From: an uncultured Clostridium sp.
Lineage (GTDB): Bacteria; Bacillota; Clostridia; Clostridiales; Clostridiaceae
Length of the DNA: 45,866 nucleotides
Assembly: GCF_947072515.1 (NCBI RefSeq)
Contig: NZ_CAMTIG010000026.1
Coordinates: 1-45,866, forward strand
Direction: 5' to 3'
Made by a program: the position numbers and the translations under genes. Below the pieces are notes generated by a model, which was not told where the DNA came from, did not search any database, and was given only the letters and a program-made list of their open reading frames with translations. This document shows, one piece after another, positions 13,999-22,664 of the stretch (its first letter is position 1; each line of letters starts with the position of its first letter).

Positions 13999-14019
13999 TT
14001 TAAATCATGGGGTGAGTTT

Positions 14020-14118
14020 ATGTTATTTAGACTATTTACAAGATCATGGATTAGAAAAACTGAAGTAACATCAAAAGGTGTGCCTGGAAGTTATAAATAT
14101 AGGAGAGGGGGCAAATAG
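14020..14118 (+). CDS. 32-aa basic microprotein
   Basis: ATG 14020 follows GGGGTGAG. The peptide (MLFRLFTRSWIRKTEV... YRRGGK) is hydrophobic at the start and strongly basic. One base separates its stop from the next ATG (14120), and the next ribosome site lies within its last codons. Confidence 0.45.
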   Translation: MLFRLFTRSWIRKTEVTSKGVPGSYKYRRGGK

Positions 14119-14119
14119 A

Positions 14120-14386
14120 ATGGAAGTTTTATATAGTTTGTTCACAGCTTTAGCTTCGCTAATGGTAACCATGGTTATGATTATTGAGCAAAGACGCCTA
14201 AAAGAAGAAAATAAGGAATTGAAAAAAGAACTGTCTAAAAAACAAGACGAGAACAAGAGAAGTGCACTGGAAGTTGCAACAGACTTTGTTGAAATTTGGG
14301 ATGGATTGTCTATAGACGATGAAAAATTAAAAGCTGAATTAACCATAAAATTATTAAATGGTGAAATCAGAGGAATTGAAAAATGA
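14120..14386 (+). CDS. 88-aa membrane-anchored coiled-coil protein
   Basis: ATG 14120 follows AGGAGAGGGG and is preferred over the start at 14078. Residues ~5-25 form one transmembrane helix (LYSLFTALASLMVTMVMII), followed by a Lys/Glu coiled coil (~28-55) and an acidic end. The stop overlaps the next ATG (ATGA). Unknown function. Confidence 0.5.
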   Translation: MEVLYSLFTALASLMVTMVMIIEQRRLKEENKELKKELSKKQDENKRSALEVATDFVEIWDGLSIDDEKLKAELTIKLLNGEIRGIEK

Positions 14387-14466
14387 AATGTACCATGTTT
14401 TGTATTATGATATTTTGCTACTATCTGTGGTTTAAGTGGATAGCCGGCGGTAAATGGATAAAATAG
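14383..14466 (+). CDS. 27-aa hydrophobic microprotein
   Basis: The ATG at 14383 overlaps the previous stop (ATGA). The peptide (MKCTMFCIMIFCYYLWFKW...) is a single Cys- and Trp-rich hydrophobic helix with a basic C-terminus, suggesting a membrane peptide. Unknown function. Confidence 0.4.
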   Translation: MKCTMFCIMIFCYYLWFKWIAGGKWIK

Positions 14467-14477
14467 GAGGGGTAGCT

Positions 14478-14603
14478 ATGAAACAAGTTGAAGCAGCTGT
14501 AAAAGGTGAATGTGAAGGATGTTTTTATCATGAGAACAAGATTATTTGCATACATGTACCTTGCTCAGATAACAAAATATGGGTGCAGGAGGATGAGAAG
14601 TGA
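14478..14603 (+). CDS. 41-aa Cys-rich microprotein
   Basis: ATG 14478 follows AGGAGGGG. CEGC, a His, then C and C (GECEGCFYHENKIICIHVPC) form a likely small zinc site. Its TGA overlaps the ATG of the next gene (TGATG). Confidence 0.5.
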   Translation: MKQVEAAVKGECEGCFYHENKIICIHVPCSDNKIWVQEDEK

Positions 14604-14887
14604 TGTTTATCAGAAAAAAAGGTGGATTTGAGTTTGCAATAATGACAGACTCAGAGTTAAAGGATCATCACAAATTGTGTCTTGATGAAGGATTAACTTT
14701 AGGTATTTATTTAGAAAGAGAGTTTCAAATAGTCAAAGTGGAAGATGAGTATACATTGTTTGAGGTAAAAGAAGAACTGTTTGATATGATGCCAGAGTGG
14801 AAAAGGGCTGCAAAAAGTAAAGAATTTTCAAATTTCAAGTTAAAAGTACAAGAATTTTTTAGAGGGGTGGAAAATGAAACAGTTTAA
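14603..14887 (+). CDS. Unknown 94-aa protein
   Basis: ATG 14603 overlaps the previous stop; AGGAGG lies upstream in the previous gene. It is acidic and helical (MFIRKKGGFEFAIM...). No recognised family. Its end overlaps the next gene by 14 bp. Confidence 0.5.
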   Translation: MFIRKKGGFEFAIMTDSELKDHHKLCLDEGLTLGIYLEREFQIVKVEDEYTLFEVKEELFDMMPEWKRAAKSKEFSNFKLKVQEFFRGVENETV

Positions 14888-15161
14888 GTATATGGATGAA
14901 TATTATTTTGAACCACAACAAAGTATCGTAGGAAAAATGGAAAAGATAGATGAGGAATATTTAGAGGTAAAACAAGCCCAAGAGTATGGAGGAGCTGAAA
15001 CAACTAGTGAGTTAGCTCAGGAAGTATTAGATTTAATATTGGTGAGTTTCAATTTCTTAAAAAAATTAGAAGCTGAAGAAATGATAGATATACCCAGTGA
15101 ACTGTTTAAACATCAGGTTAAATTAAATGGATATTTGGAGACAGGTAAGTATAAAAAATAA
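14874..15161 (+). CDS. MazG-like nucleotide pyrophosphohydrolase (tentative)
   Basis: A 95-residue all-helical protein. The motif EKIDEEYLEVKQA, then TSELAQEVLDLILV, resembles the EExxE...ExxD metal-binding pattern of all-alpha NTP pyrophosphohydrolases (MazG/dUTPase type) carried by many phages. These hydrolyse non-canonical or signalling nucleotides. The residues are only partly diagnostic. The gene overlaps the upstream gene and uses AGAGGGGTGG as its ribosome site. Confidence 0.5.
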   Translation: MKQFKYMDEYYFEPQQSIVGKMEKIDEEYLEVKQAQEYGGAETTSELAQEVLDLILVSFNFLKKLEAEEMIDIPSELFKHQVKLNGYLETGKYKK

Positions 15162-15178
15162 AAAATGGGGGTTACCGA

Positions 15179-15415
15179 GTGACTAAAAGAGAAATAGTGC
15201 AATTTATGGCAATTGCAAATGGAGTACCGGAAGTTGATTTATCAAAGATAGAAACTAAAGATTTAGTAGCAGAGTTAAGATCTAGAGAAGAAGTGAAGTT
15301 TCATTATGTTGAGGAAGGTATGGAGTGTACTTTAGAAACAAATGAATTTGATGGAGAGATAGAAGGTCCGTTAATTTTATTAGAAATAGAAGATTGGGAG
15401 TTAAAAGGGGAATAG
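15179..15415 (+). CDS. Unknown 78-aa protein
   Basis: Begins at GTG 15179, with a G-rich site (GGGGG) ~8 bases upstream. The N-terminal ~35 residues (TKREIVQFMAIANGVPEVDL) look like a HeH/SAP-like helical unit, and the C-terminus is acidic and beta-rich. Unknown function. Confidence 0.5.
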   Translation: MTKREIVQFMAIANGVPEVDLSKIETKDLVAELRSREEVKFHYVEEGMECTLETNEFDGEIEGPLILLEIEDWELKGE

Positions 15416-15436
15416 TACAAATCAAGGGGGAATATT

Positions 15437-15763
15437 ATGAAAGAATCAGAAATTCAATCAGGCATAATAGATTATCTACAAATTTTAGAGAACAGGGGAA
15501 AGATATTCTTTCAAAGGGTCAATAACACTCCGGTGTATGACCCTATAGGAAAGAAGTTTAGAAGTATGCCTAAAGGAACTAAAAAAGGGTTTCCAGATAT
15601 ATTGGTTTTAATGAATGGAAGAACTATAGGATTTGAAGTAAAGACAGCAACAGGAAAACAGAGTAAAGACCAAAAGGATATTGAGAGTAAATTTAAGCAA
15701 CATGGACAAGAGTATTTTGTGGTTAGAACAGTTGAGGAAGTAATTTGTATATTATCTAAGTAA
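15437..15763 (+). CDS. VRR-NUC domain nuclease
   Basis: A 108-residue stand-alone VRR-NUC protein (PD-(D/E)XK fold). Acidic residue E5 and the core GFPDILVLMNGRTIGFEVKT give the D54...E67-x-K69 catalytic triad, followed by a conserved Q in GKQSKDQ. The family's nucleases act on branched or flapped DNA, and phages often carry this minimal form next to terminase and regulator genes. Starts at ATG 15437, after AAGGGGG. Confidence 0.85.
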   Translation: MKESEIQSGIIDYLQILENRGKIFFQRVNNTPVYDPIGKKFRSMPKGTKKGFPDILVLMNGRTIGFEVKTATGKQSKDQKDIESKFKQHGQEYFVVRTVEEVICILSK

Positions 15764-15778
15764 TGGAGGGGTTAACTT

Positions 15779-16531
15779 ATGAATTTAGTGCAAATAGAAA
15801 ATAAAAATGGAAATTTGGTTGTAAGCAGCAGGGTGGTAGCGGAGCAATTAGGAAAAGAACATAAAAGAATAATGCAGGATTGTAGAGACAAGCTAGAGGT
15901 CGGTGCTGAATTCGTGCAGACCTCTTATATAGATTCTTGCAATAGAGAACAGCCAGAGTTTATGTTAACTAAGGATGGATTCATACTGCTTTGTATGAAT
16001 TACCAAGGATACAACGATTTTAAAAGAGCTTATATAAATGAGTTTAACAGAATGGAGAGAGAACTAACTCTAAAAAAAGATTCATACATGATAGAGGATC
16101 CAGTAGAAAGAGCTAAAAAATGGATAGCTGAACAGGAAGAGAAAAAAGCATTACAAATAGAGGTGCAAGTAAAAGAACAAGTAATCCAGGAGTACAAACC
16201 AAGAATAGAGTATCTGGACACTATACTAAATTCACAGGACACAATGACAGTAACTCAGATAGCAGCAGATTACGGAATATCAGCCAAGAGATTGAATCAA
16301 ATATTACATGATGAGAAAATGCAAAGAAAAGTTGGTGGCCAGTGGTTGCTTTATACAGATCATATGAATAGAGGATATACTAGGTCAGAAACAACAGAGA
16401 TACGTTTAAAAGAGGGGAAAAACAAATTAGTTATAAATACTAAATGGACCCAAAAAGGAAGAGTAAAGATACATGAAATTTTAACAGAACTTGGAATAGT
16501 AGCAAATATGGATAGAGAAAAAATAGCTTAA
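15779..16531 (+). CDS. Rha/KilAC phage regulatory protein
   Basis: A 250-residue antirepressor-like protein. The N-terminal Rha domain (LVVSSRVVAEQLGKEHKRI... FMLTKDGFILLCM) spans ~10-95, a coiled-coil linker ~95-150 follows, and the C-terminus is a KilAC domain (MTVTQIAADYGISAKRLNQIL... GQWLLYTDHM) at ~160-215. Such proteins are DNA-binding regulators of lysogeny or host takeover. Start ATG 15779, with GGAGGGG upstream. Confidence 0.85.
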   Translation: MNLVQIENKNGNLVVSSRVVAEQLGKEHKRIMQDCRDKLEVGAEFVQTSYIDSCNREQPEFMLTKDGFILLCMNYQGYNDFKRAYINEFNRMERELTLKKDSYMIEDPVERAKKWIAEQEEKKALQIEVQVKEQVIQEYKPRIEYLDTILNSQDTMTVTQIAADYGISAKRLNQILHDEKMQRKVGGQWLLYTDHMNRGYTRSETTEIRLKEGKNKLVINTKWTQKGRVKIHEILTELGIVANMDREKIA

Positions 16532-16544
16532 AGGGGGAATTAAA

Positions 16545-17066
16545 ATGTATTTTATGATAGGAACTGGAGTATTAGCAGTAACAACAGTAGGATTTGCAAG
16601 AGAAGCATGGAAATTACATAAAAAGTTAGTAACAACAGAAAAAGTATTAAATCGTAGAACAGATGATGTTGAAGCAGCATTATATCAGATGAAAGAAAAA
16701 CAAACAAAGTTAAACAGAACAGAGACAGCGCTTGGAGCTGTAAAAGTATCTCTGAAAAAAGCAGAGGAAAAAGTGGTTATCCTGGAGGGAGAAAAGAAAA
16801 GAATAACTAAGGAAATAACAACTGTTAAAAATACTGTTCAAGAAGCTAGAACAGAAATAAACAGTTTAAAAATAGATAAAGAAGATCTAGAGAAAAAATT
16901 AAAAAAAGCTGAAGATTATCACAATAAAGTTAATGCTGAAATAAAAAAAGTAAAAGCAGAGTCAGAGGCAGTAAGTAGAAATATGGACTTAATATTAAAT
17001 GGATCTAGAAATGTTAGAAGAGATTTTGTAAAAAATGGAATGAAAAATATAGAACTGTATAGATAA
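16545..17066 (+). CDS. Membrane-anchored coiled-coil protein
   Basis: A 173-residue protein with an N-terminal hydrophobic segment (YFMIGTGVLAVTTVGFA) and then a continuous Lys/Glu coiled coil to ~160. Starts at ATG 16545, after AAGGGGG. The architecture fits a membrane tether or spanin-like stalk, but the early position argues against lysis. Unknown function. Confidence 0.5.
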   Translation: MYFMIGTGVLAVTTVGFAREAWKLHKKLVTTEKVLNRRTDDVEAALYQMKEKQTKLNRTETALGAVKVSLKKAEEKVVILEGEKKRITKEITTVKNTVQEARTEINSLKIDKEDLEKKLKKAEDYHNKVNAEIKKVKAESEAVSRNMDLILNGSRNVRRDFVKNGMKNIELYR

Positions 17067-17080
17067 TTGGAGGGGGAACA

Positions 17081-17488
17081 ATGAATATATCAGATAAAAT
17101 GGGGTTGTATTTACTGGAGAAGATGGATAACGATTTAGAAAGCAGCAAGAATCAAATAAAAGTTAAAGAAGAGGTTATTGAAAAAATAGGAGTATGCAAC
17201 GCACAGTTAGCAGAACAAATAGAAAATTGGAAGTATAAATATTTGAAATTAGATGAAGAGTGTTGCGAGTTAAAAAAGAGAAATAAAGCTCTTGAAAACG
17301 ATAAAGTGTTCCATGTGAATGAGATTCAAAAAAGAAATAGTGAAATGAAAGTTTTGGAAAATAAAGTAAAGGAATTGAAAGGAAAATTAGAAGTTGCAAC
17401 AGCTATGGTAGGCATAAAAAATGAAGTAATTCCAACTCCTGTTCCAAATAAAAGGGGAAGAAAAAAAGGTGTTGCAAATGGACAATGA
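17081..17488 (+). CDS. Coiled-coil protein
   Basis: A 135-residue mostly coiled-coil protein with a basic tail (PVPNKRGRKKGVANGQ) resembling an AT-hook-like RGRKKG patch. Starts at ATG 17081, after GGAGGGGG. Unknown role; DNA contact is possible. Confidence 0.5.
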   Translation: MNISDKMGLYLLEKMDNDLESSKNQIKVKEEVIEKIGVCNAQLAEQIENWKYKYLKLDEECCELKKRNKALENDKVFHVNEIQKRNSEMKVLENKVKELKGKLEVATAMVGIKNEVIPTPVPNKRGRKKGVANGQ

Positions 17489-17645
17489 GAAAGCACTAGA
17501 TAGAGTTGAGGTGTTATCTGAAAAGATAGCATCCAACTGTAAAGCATATAAAGAAACCGGAAATTTAAACACATTGGCCACGCTTAAAAGTGTTGTTGAA
17601 TTGACACTGAAAGAGATGGAGGGATTTGTAGCTAGTTTTGATTAG
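17478..17645 (+). CDS. 55-aa helical microprotein
   Basis: ATG 17478 overlaps the end of the coiled-coil gene in another frame. The peptide begins MDNEKALDRVEVLSEKIAS and ends GFVASFD. A similar small helical protein commonly precedes late-regulator genes in phages. Unknown function. Confidence 0.45.
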   Translation: MDNEKALDRVEVLSEKIASNCKAYKETGNLNTLATLKSVVELTLKEMEGFVASFD

Positions 17646-17657
17646 TGAGGGGATAAC

Positions 17658-17975
17658 ATGAAGATGTATTATAATTCTGATAGTGTTAATAACTGTACAG
17701 AAAATGATAGTATATTTGCACATAGGGATGTAAGTATATTGCATGAAGAACGAGTAGGAGTTAAAAATGCTGTAATGGATACAATTATAGATGATGAGAT
17801 AGAATCTCTTTCAAAATCAGAAAAAAAATACTGGTCACTATATAGGAGAGGGATAAAAAATAAAATTATTGCAGAAGAGATGGGGATAAGTCTAGTAAGG
17901 TGCAGACAACTAAAATTTAGAGCCACTAGAAAAATTGAAAAAATAGCTAAAAAGCTAAAAGAAAGATTGGGTTAA
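17658..17975 (+). CDS. Sigma-70 region 4-like late regulator
   Basis: A 105-residue protein whose C-terminal 55 residues (LSKSEKKYWSLYRRGIKNK... AEEMGISLVRCRQLKFRA) form a sigma region 4/ArpU-like HTH. It is the last gene before a strong terminator and the late operon, the typical site of a phage late transcription activator. It may act at the dyad 18047-18066. ATG 17658; the upstream site is GTGAGGGG. Confidence 0.7.
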   Translation: MKMYYNSDSVNNCTENDSIFAHRDVSILHEERVGVKNAVMDTIIDDEIESLSKSEKKYWSLYRRGIKNKIIAEEMGISLVRCRQLKFRATRKIEKIAKKLKERLG

Positions 17976-17983
17976 AATATTAT

Positions 17984-18014
17984 TGAGAAGGTTTAAAAAG
18001 CCTTCTCTTTTTTT
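17984..18014 (+). terminator. Terminator before the late operon
   Basis: GAGAAGG (17984-17990) pairs with CCTTCTC (18001-18007), followed by seven Ts. It separates the early/middle genes from packaging genes and would make late expression depend on a new promoter or antitermination. Confidence 0.8.
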
Positions 18015-18046
18015 ATTTGTAAAAAAAATAAAAATATTATTAAAAA

Positions 18047-18100
18047 CGTTACCATGTGTGGTAACGCTAGAGTAAGAGTGAGGAGTGGTGTTTAAAACAC
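18047..18100 (+). promoter_or_regulatory. Paired palindromes upstream of terminase
   Basis: CGTTACC (18047-18053) and GGTAACG (18060-18066) form a 7-bp dyad around ATGTGT. 22 bp on is a 13-bp palindrome GTGTTTAAAACAC (18088-18100). The gap 17976-18143 has no gene apart from the terminator. Candidates are a late-activator operator/promoter or part of the packaging (pac/cos) site. I see no clear -35/-10. Confidence 0.45.
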
Positions 18101-18143
18101 ATGTAAAAAAGATACTCTGGGGAAAATGGCGGGAGGGTAAAAA

Positions 18144-18185
18144 ATGAAAATGGTCAGAGGACCAGCCTTGAAAGAGGGTGGTTAA
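18144..18185 (+). CDS. 13-aa leader ORF of the terminase gene
   Basis: GGGAGGG precedes ATG 18144. The 13-codon ORF (MKMVRGPALKEGG) ends immediately before the small terminase ATG at 18186 (TAAATG), so it probably delivers ribosomes to that start. Confidence 0.4.
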   Translation: MKMVRGPALKEGG

Positions 18186-18833
18186 ATGAGGGGAAAAGCG
18201 AAAGAATTATACGAAAGTGGATTCGGAAGTTTGAAGAAAATAGCGGAAGAACTGAACATTTCTGAGAACACTGTAAAAAGCTGGAAATCTAGAGATAAAT
18301 GGGTGCAACCAACATCAAAAAAAGGTGCACCCAAAACAAAAAAGGTTGCACCCAAAAAAATCAGAGAAGTTGCCAAAGTACTTATTGAAGAGGGGTATAG
18401 CATAAGTGAAGTAGCGAAACAAATCGAAACACCTAGAGGGACTATAGGAAGATGGAGTGCAGAAGAAAATCTTCAGCAATCTCAACTTGAATATTTGAAA
18501 CAGTTTAGAGAAAAGTACAAAGAAAAAGTTGAGAAAAATAAGCTTAAAAGATTGGAGATAAATGAGGTTGCATTGAAAGCTATTGTTTCTGAAATAAGAG
18601 GGTGGGAAATGACTGAGAGTATATCTAAATCATCTCTAGAAAAACTCATGTTAAATGAGCAAGTCGAAAGGCTGATACTAGATATAGATAGAATAGATAA
18701 ACTTGAACGATTTGAATTAGATAAAGAAACTAAGCAACTTCAGAATCAGAAACTTGCAAAAGAACTTAACCCAGATGATGAAAAAACTGAGGAAAAGACA
18801 ATAACTGCAGTGAGGAAAAAATATGGGTTGTAA
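18186..18833 (+). CDS. Terminase small subunit
   Basis: A 215-residue protein with an N-terminal HTH (SLKKIAEELNISENTVKSWKSRDKW) and a second HTH-like unit (YSISEVAKQIETPRGTIGRW) at ~70-95, then a long helical oligomerisation region. Small terminases recognise the packaging site. Position directly before the large subunit, with an 11-bp overlap, supports the call. Confidence 0.8.
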   Translation: MRGKAKELYESGFGSLKKIAEELNISENTVKSWKSRDKWVQPTSKKGAPKTKKVAPKKIREVAKVLIEEGYSISEVAKQIETPRGTIGRWSAEENLQQSQLEYLKQFREKYKEKVEKNKLKRLEINEVALKAIVSEIRGWEMTESISKSSLEKLMLNEQVERLILDIDRIDKLERFELDKETKQLQNQKLAKELNPDDEKTEEKTITAVRKKYGL

Positions 18834-20496
18834 AGATTTGATAGAAGAAAGAAAAAAGTTATGGGGGATAACCAAGGACATAGATGCGGATCTAGAGTGG
18901 AGGGTAGCTTCTTGGAGAGAGATAATCTCTGATAGAAAAATATTTGAAGAGTTACTGGAAAAGCCTTGGTTGTTAATAGAATTACAATTTGTAGTTATAG
19001 ATAAGGATTTTAATGAAGTGCCTTTTTTCTTGAATGAAGTCCAGAGAGATTTTCAAGATAATACATTAGGGCCACTTTATATCAAACAACTCTACAAAGA
19101 GGTGGAGCAGATAAAAATTAAAATCTTAAAAGGTAGACAACAGGGATTTACAACTTATATAACAGCATTCCAATTATGTTTAGCTTTAACACTACATGGA
19201 TTCAGAGGGTTTACTATGGCTCATGATTCAGAGTCAACGGGCTCTATATTTACAGATATTTCAAAAGGTTTCTACGATTCCTTGATAGATGAAATTAGAG
19301 AAGAGCCTAAAAGGTCAAATGCTAGAGAGTTAGTTTTAGAAAGTAATAAATCAGCTTGGAGAGTTGCTACAGCCGGAAGTAAAAGAGCCGGAAGGGGTAA
19401 AAAGTTAAAAATGTTGCATAACTCAGAAAAAGCCTTCTGGGAAAGTATGAGAAAAAATGCAGCAGCAATATCACAAGCACTTACTAAATACTCTATAGAA
19501 ATTGATGAAACTACTGCAAATGGATTTAATGAGTTTAAAGAGGATTGGGATGAAATAAGAGAGGGGAATTCAAAGTGGCTAGGCGTATTTTATGCATGGT
19601 ATAGAACAAGTGAATATAGAAAAAGTTTTAAAGGTACAAATTACACTGAGTATGAATTTCTTGAAGCGGTAGAGAATGGAGAGAGATTCATGGGGGTAGA
19701 CTCTAAGTTTATGAAACTTTTAAATCAATTACTAAATACTGCTGGATTAGATAAATATCAAGTTCATTGGTACTTTGATAAAAGATTGGAGCTTAAAGAC
19801 TTAGTGTTTCAGGAGTATCCTTGTACAGAGGAGCAAGCGTTTCTATACTCTGGTAATCCTTATTTTGATATAGAATTACTAGATTTACTGCTTATGAAAA
19901 AATACAAACCTTTGGAAGTTTTAAACAATGGGGAAATAGAGATATATGAATATCCCTCTCCTGGAGAGAGATATGTAATAGGTTCTGACGTTGCTGAGGG
20001 ATTAGAGGAAGCTGATAGCTCAACTTTCTTTATATTAAATGTTAGAACAGGGGAAGAGGTGGCAAATGGGGAATATATAATGACACCAGATAACCATGGA
20101 AGAATTTTAGATAAATACTCTAAGATGTACAACAATGCTTTGATAGCGGTTGAAAGAAATAACCATGGACACTCAGTGTTAAACACTCTTGAAAATGAAT
20201 GCAAAGCTTCTTTGAGGTTATACATCACACAAGCTGATGCAACTTCAGTAAGGAAAACTCAAAAAGATAAATATGGTTGGCAAACAACAGAGCCTTCGAA
20301 ATATTTTATGTTAGATGAGTTAGATACAGCCATTAGGAGAGAGTATATAAAAATTAAATCAACAAGAACTTTAAAACAGCTTAGATCAGTTATAAAAGAA
20401 AATGGAAAAATTAGTGTTAATGGAAAAGACTTAGTTGTTGCAGTTGCAATAGCTTGGGCTGTTAGAAAATCAAGACCGGTTGCTGCTATGTGGTAA
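18823..20496 (+). CDS. Terminase large subunit
   Basis: A 557-residue packaging motor. The ATPase part has a Walker A-like KGRQQGFTT (103-111) and the motif ETTANGFNEF (~229-238) typical of terminase motif III (STANG). The C-terminal RNase H-like nuclease has D389 in IGSDVAEG, E444 in ALIAVERNNHG, and D536 in NGKDLVVA. The length is normal for the family. It converts procapsids to DNA-filled heads with the portal encoded next. Confidence 0.9.
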   Translation: MGCKDLIEERKKLWGITKDIDADLEWRVASWREIISDRKIFEELLEKPWLLIELQFVVIDKDFNEVPFFLNEVQRDFQDNTLGPLYIKQLYKEVEQIKIKILKGRQQGFTTYITAFQLCLALTLHGFRGFTMAHDSESTGSIFTDISKGFYDSLIDEIREEPKRSNARELVLESNKSAWRVATAGSKRAGRGKKLKMLHNSEKAFWESMRKNAAAISQALTKYSIEIDETTANGFNEFKEDWDEIREGNSKWLGVFYAWYRTSEYRKSFKGTNYTEYEFLEAVENGERFMGVDSKFMKLLNQLLNTAGLDKYQVHWYFDKRLELKDLVFQEYPCTEEQAFLYSGNPYFDIELLDLLLMKKYKPLEVLNNGEIEIYEYPSPGERYVIGSDVAEGLEEADSSTFFILNVRTGEEVANGEYIMTPDNHGRILDKYSKMYNNALIAVERNNHGHSVLNTLENECKASLRLYITQADATSVRKTQKDKYGWQTTEPSKYFMLDELDTAIRREYIKIKSTRTLKQLRSVIKENGKISVNGKDLVVAVAIAWAVRKSRPVAAMW

Positions 20497-20499
20497 TGC

Positions 20500-22653
20500 T
20501 TGGAGGGGGTGATAAAGATAGACACAAAATCAATTGTTATTGATAGTATAGATATTCCTAGTATTTCTAGACAACAAGAGGGTTTGGATGTTGAAGCTAT
20601 AGAATCGCTTATAGGCAATTTAAGTGTATCTACTCCGTTAATGTCACTTACGAGAGGAGTTACATCTAGAATACTTAGGCTAGTTCCTATGCATCCAGAA
20701 GATGAAGAAATAGCCAATGAGATACAGATGAGAGGTGCTAAAACTGAAAATTTTAATGATTTTCTTAATAAATTAGCATTAGCTCCATTTTTCGGCTATG
20801 TAGTGCATGAAAAAGTTTACAACGAAGATTTTACTATAAAAAGATTAGAGTTTGTTCCGTTTAAATGTTTGAAGTATGACAAAGAAAAAGGATTGTTACT
20901 AAAAGCTAAAAATGGGGAGATACCTATAACTGAGGATAAATTCTTGGTTTCTGTATTTGATAAAACTTTAGATAGACCTTTAGGTAAAAGCTTATTTGAT
21001 TATGGGCTTAAAGAAGTATATGACGATTTAGCAGATGTTGAAAAAAAAGTTCGTGGATTACAAAAAAAATACGGAAATATTGTTAAAGTATTTGGTTATC
21101 ATGCTGAGGAATTGGAAGGGAAAACACCAGAACAAATATTTGAGTATTTAAAAGAAAAAGCTGAAAAGTACAACAACATGCTTGGGACTACAGATGCAAT
21201 GGCTGCTCCAATAAATCCAACTGTACCACTAGCTAATCAAATACACTTTATATCTTTAGCAGATTTAAAGATAGATATGCACAAAGCTCTCATGATTAGG
21301 TATGAAAATAAGATAGAAAAATTTATCAAAGGTTCAATTTATTCAGAGAGTACAGCGGGATCACAAGCAAAAGATAGAGTGCAACAAGATGAAAAAGAAA
21401 AAATAGAGGACCACATAGCTAAGTTTATGAGTTCCGAATTAAAAAAACTTTTAATATCTGATGCATTATTCTTTGGGTATCAACCAGAATGTTTCTCATT
21501 TGTATTTGAGCTGGACCAAGGGGAACTTGCAACGGAAGAAGTTATGCAAGCTAGGGAAAGAACTAAAAAAGAGAAATTAGGAGTTTTTAGAGAATTGATC
21601 TCTTTAGGGTATAAAGTTAAAGCTGAAAGAATAGCTGAAGCAGCAGGACTAAAACTTGAAGATATAGAAGAGTGTGATATTCCAATAGTAGAGTTTAGCA
21701 AAGATAAAAAAAAAGATTATCTAGAAGCTAGAAAGCAGTTTAAAAGAGATTTAGACAATAAATTTCAAAATGTTTTTGAAAACAAGTGGGGGGCATTAGC
21801 TACAATCATAAATGAAAGCTGTAAAAAGGCTTTTAAGAGCTTTGATATAACTAACCCAACTATTGTGTCGATAGATATGGAGGAAATGGAGAAATTCTCT
21901 CTCCTATCGATTTTAAATGGATATTACAATGCAACTTTAAAACCTATTTACGAGTTTAATGTAGAAAGTGAGATAGATCCTTTTGAATTACCTTTTGAGG
22001 AAGCTATAAATTATTTTCTAAATAAAGTTCCTGTTCTCTATGACCATATAGAGTACATAACTGAAATGAATAAAACTAATTTTTTCTGGCTTAAAAAGAG
22101 CACTGAACTTGAAGTTACAAATAGAATAATGAAAAGTTTATCTACTACACTAGAGAATGGCCAAACATTCAAAGAGTGGTATAGCAAGCTAGATAATGAG
22201 TTAATCACTTTAGGGCTTGGAGATAATGGTTATTATGCAAATTTAGTATTCAGAAACAATATGACTACAGCTTATAACGTAGGAAATTGGATGCAATATA
22301 CTGACAACTTAGAGAATTCTCCATATGGATTATACGACGGAATAGACGATGATAGACAATCGACTATTTGCAAGTTGTTAGATGGAAAGGTTTATAAATT
22401 AACTAATCCTATATGGAGTAGTATTTATCCTCCTAATCATCATTTTTGTAGATCATCTGTAATATCTTTATCAGCAGAAGAACTTGAGTATTATGGTTTA
22501 AAACTAGATAGAGTTACAGCAGATGTTAAGAATTTAGATTTAGGAACATTCAATACTAACCCAGCACTAGGATATGCCAAGACACTTGAAAAAGGTTATA
22601 AGAAAAAAGAAAAAGTATTTAATCAACAATCAGAACAATTAAAACTTTTGTAG
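20500..22653 (+). CDS. Portal (DUF935-like) fused to Mu F-like head protein
   Basis: 717 residues. Residues ~1-400 resemble DUF935/Mu gp29 portals (PFFGYVVHEKVY..., LGKSLFDYGLKEVYDDLADV). The C-terminal ~200 residues match the Mu gpF/SPP1 gp7 minor head domain (YANLVFRNNMTTAYNVGNW, DDDRQSTICKLLDGKVY, PPNHHFCRSSV). Mu has these as two genes; here they are one ORF. The start is uncertain: the frame opens at TTG 20500, which overlaps the GGAGGGGG site, while a rare ATA at 20518 has ideal spacing. Confidence 0.85.
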   Translation: MEGVIKIDTKSIVIDSIDIPSISRQQEGLDVEAIESLIGNLSVSTPLMSLTRGVTSRILRLVPMHPEDEEIANEIQMRGAKTENFNDFLNKLALAPFFGYVVHEKVYNEDFTIKRLEFVPFKCLKYDKEKGLLLKAKNGEIPITEDKFLVSVFDKTLDRPLGKSLFDYGLKEVYDDLADVEKKVRGLQKKYGNIVKVFGYHAEELEGKTPEQIFEYLKEKAEKYNNMLGTTDAMAAPINPTVPLANQIHFISLADLKIDMHKALMIRYENKIEKFIKGSIYSESTAGSQAKDRVQQDEKEKIEDHIAKFMSSELKKLLISDALFFGYQPECFSFVFELDQGELATEEVMQARERTKKEKLGVFRELISLGYKVKAERIAEAAGLKLEDIEECDIPIVEFSKDKKKDYLEARKQFKRDLDNKFQNVFENKWGALATIINESCKKAFKSFDITNPTIVSIDMEEMEKFSLLSILNGYYNATLKPIYEFNVESEIDPFELPFEEAINYFLNKVPVLYDHIEYITEMNKTNFFWLKKSTELEVTNRIMKSLSTTLENGQTFKEWYSKLDNELITLGLGDNGYYANLVFRNNMTTAYNVGNWMQYTDNLENSPYGLYDGIDDDRQSTICKLLDGKVYKLTNPIWSSIYPPNHHFCRSSVISLSAEELEYYGLKLDRVTADVKNLDLGTFNTNPALGYAKTLEKGYKKKEKVFNQQSEQLKLL

Positions 22654-22664
22654 GAGAGGGATAG

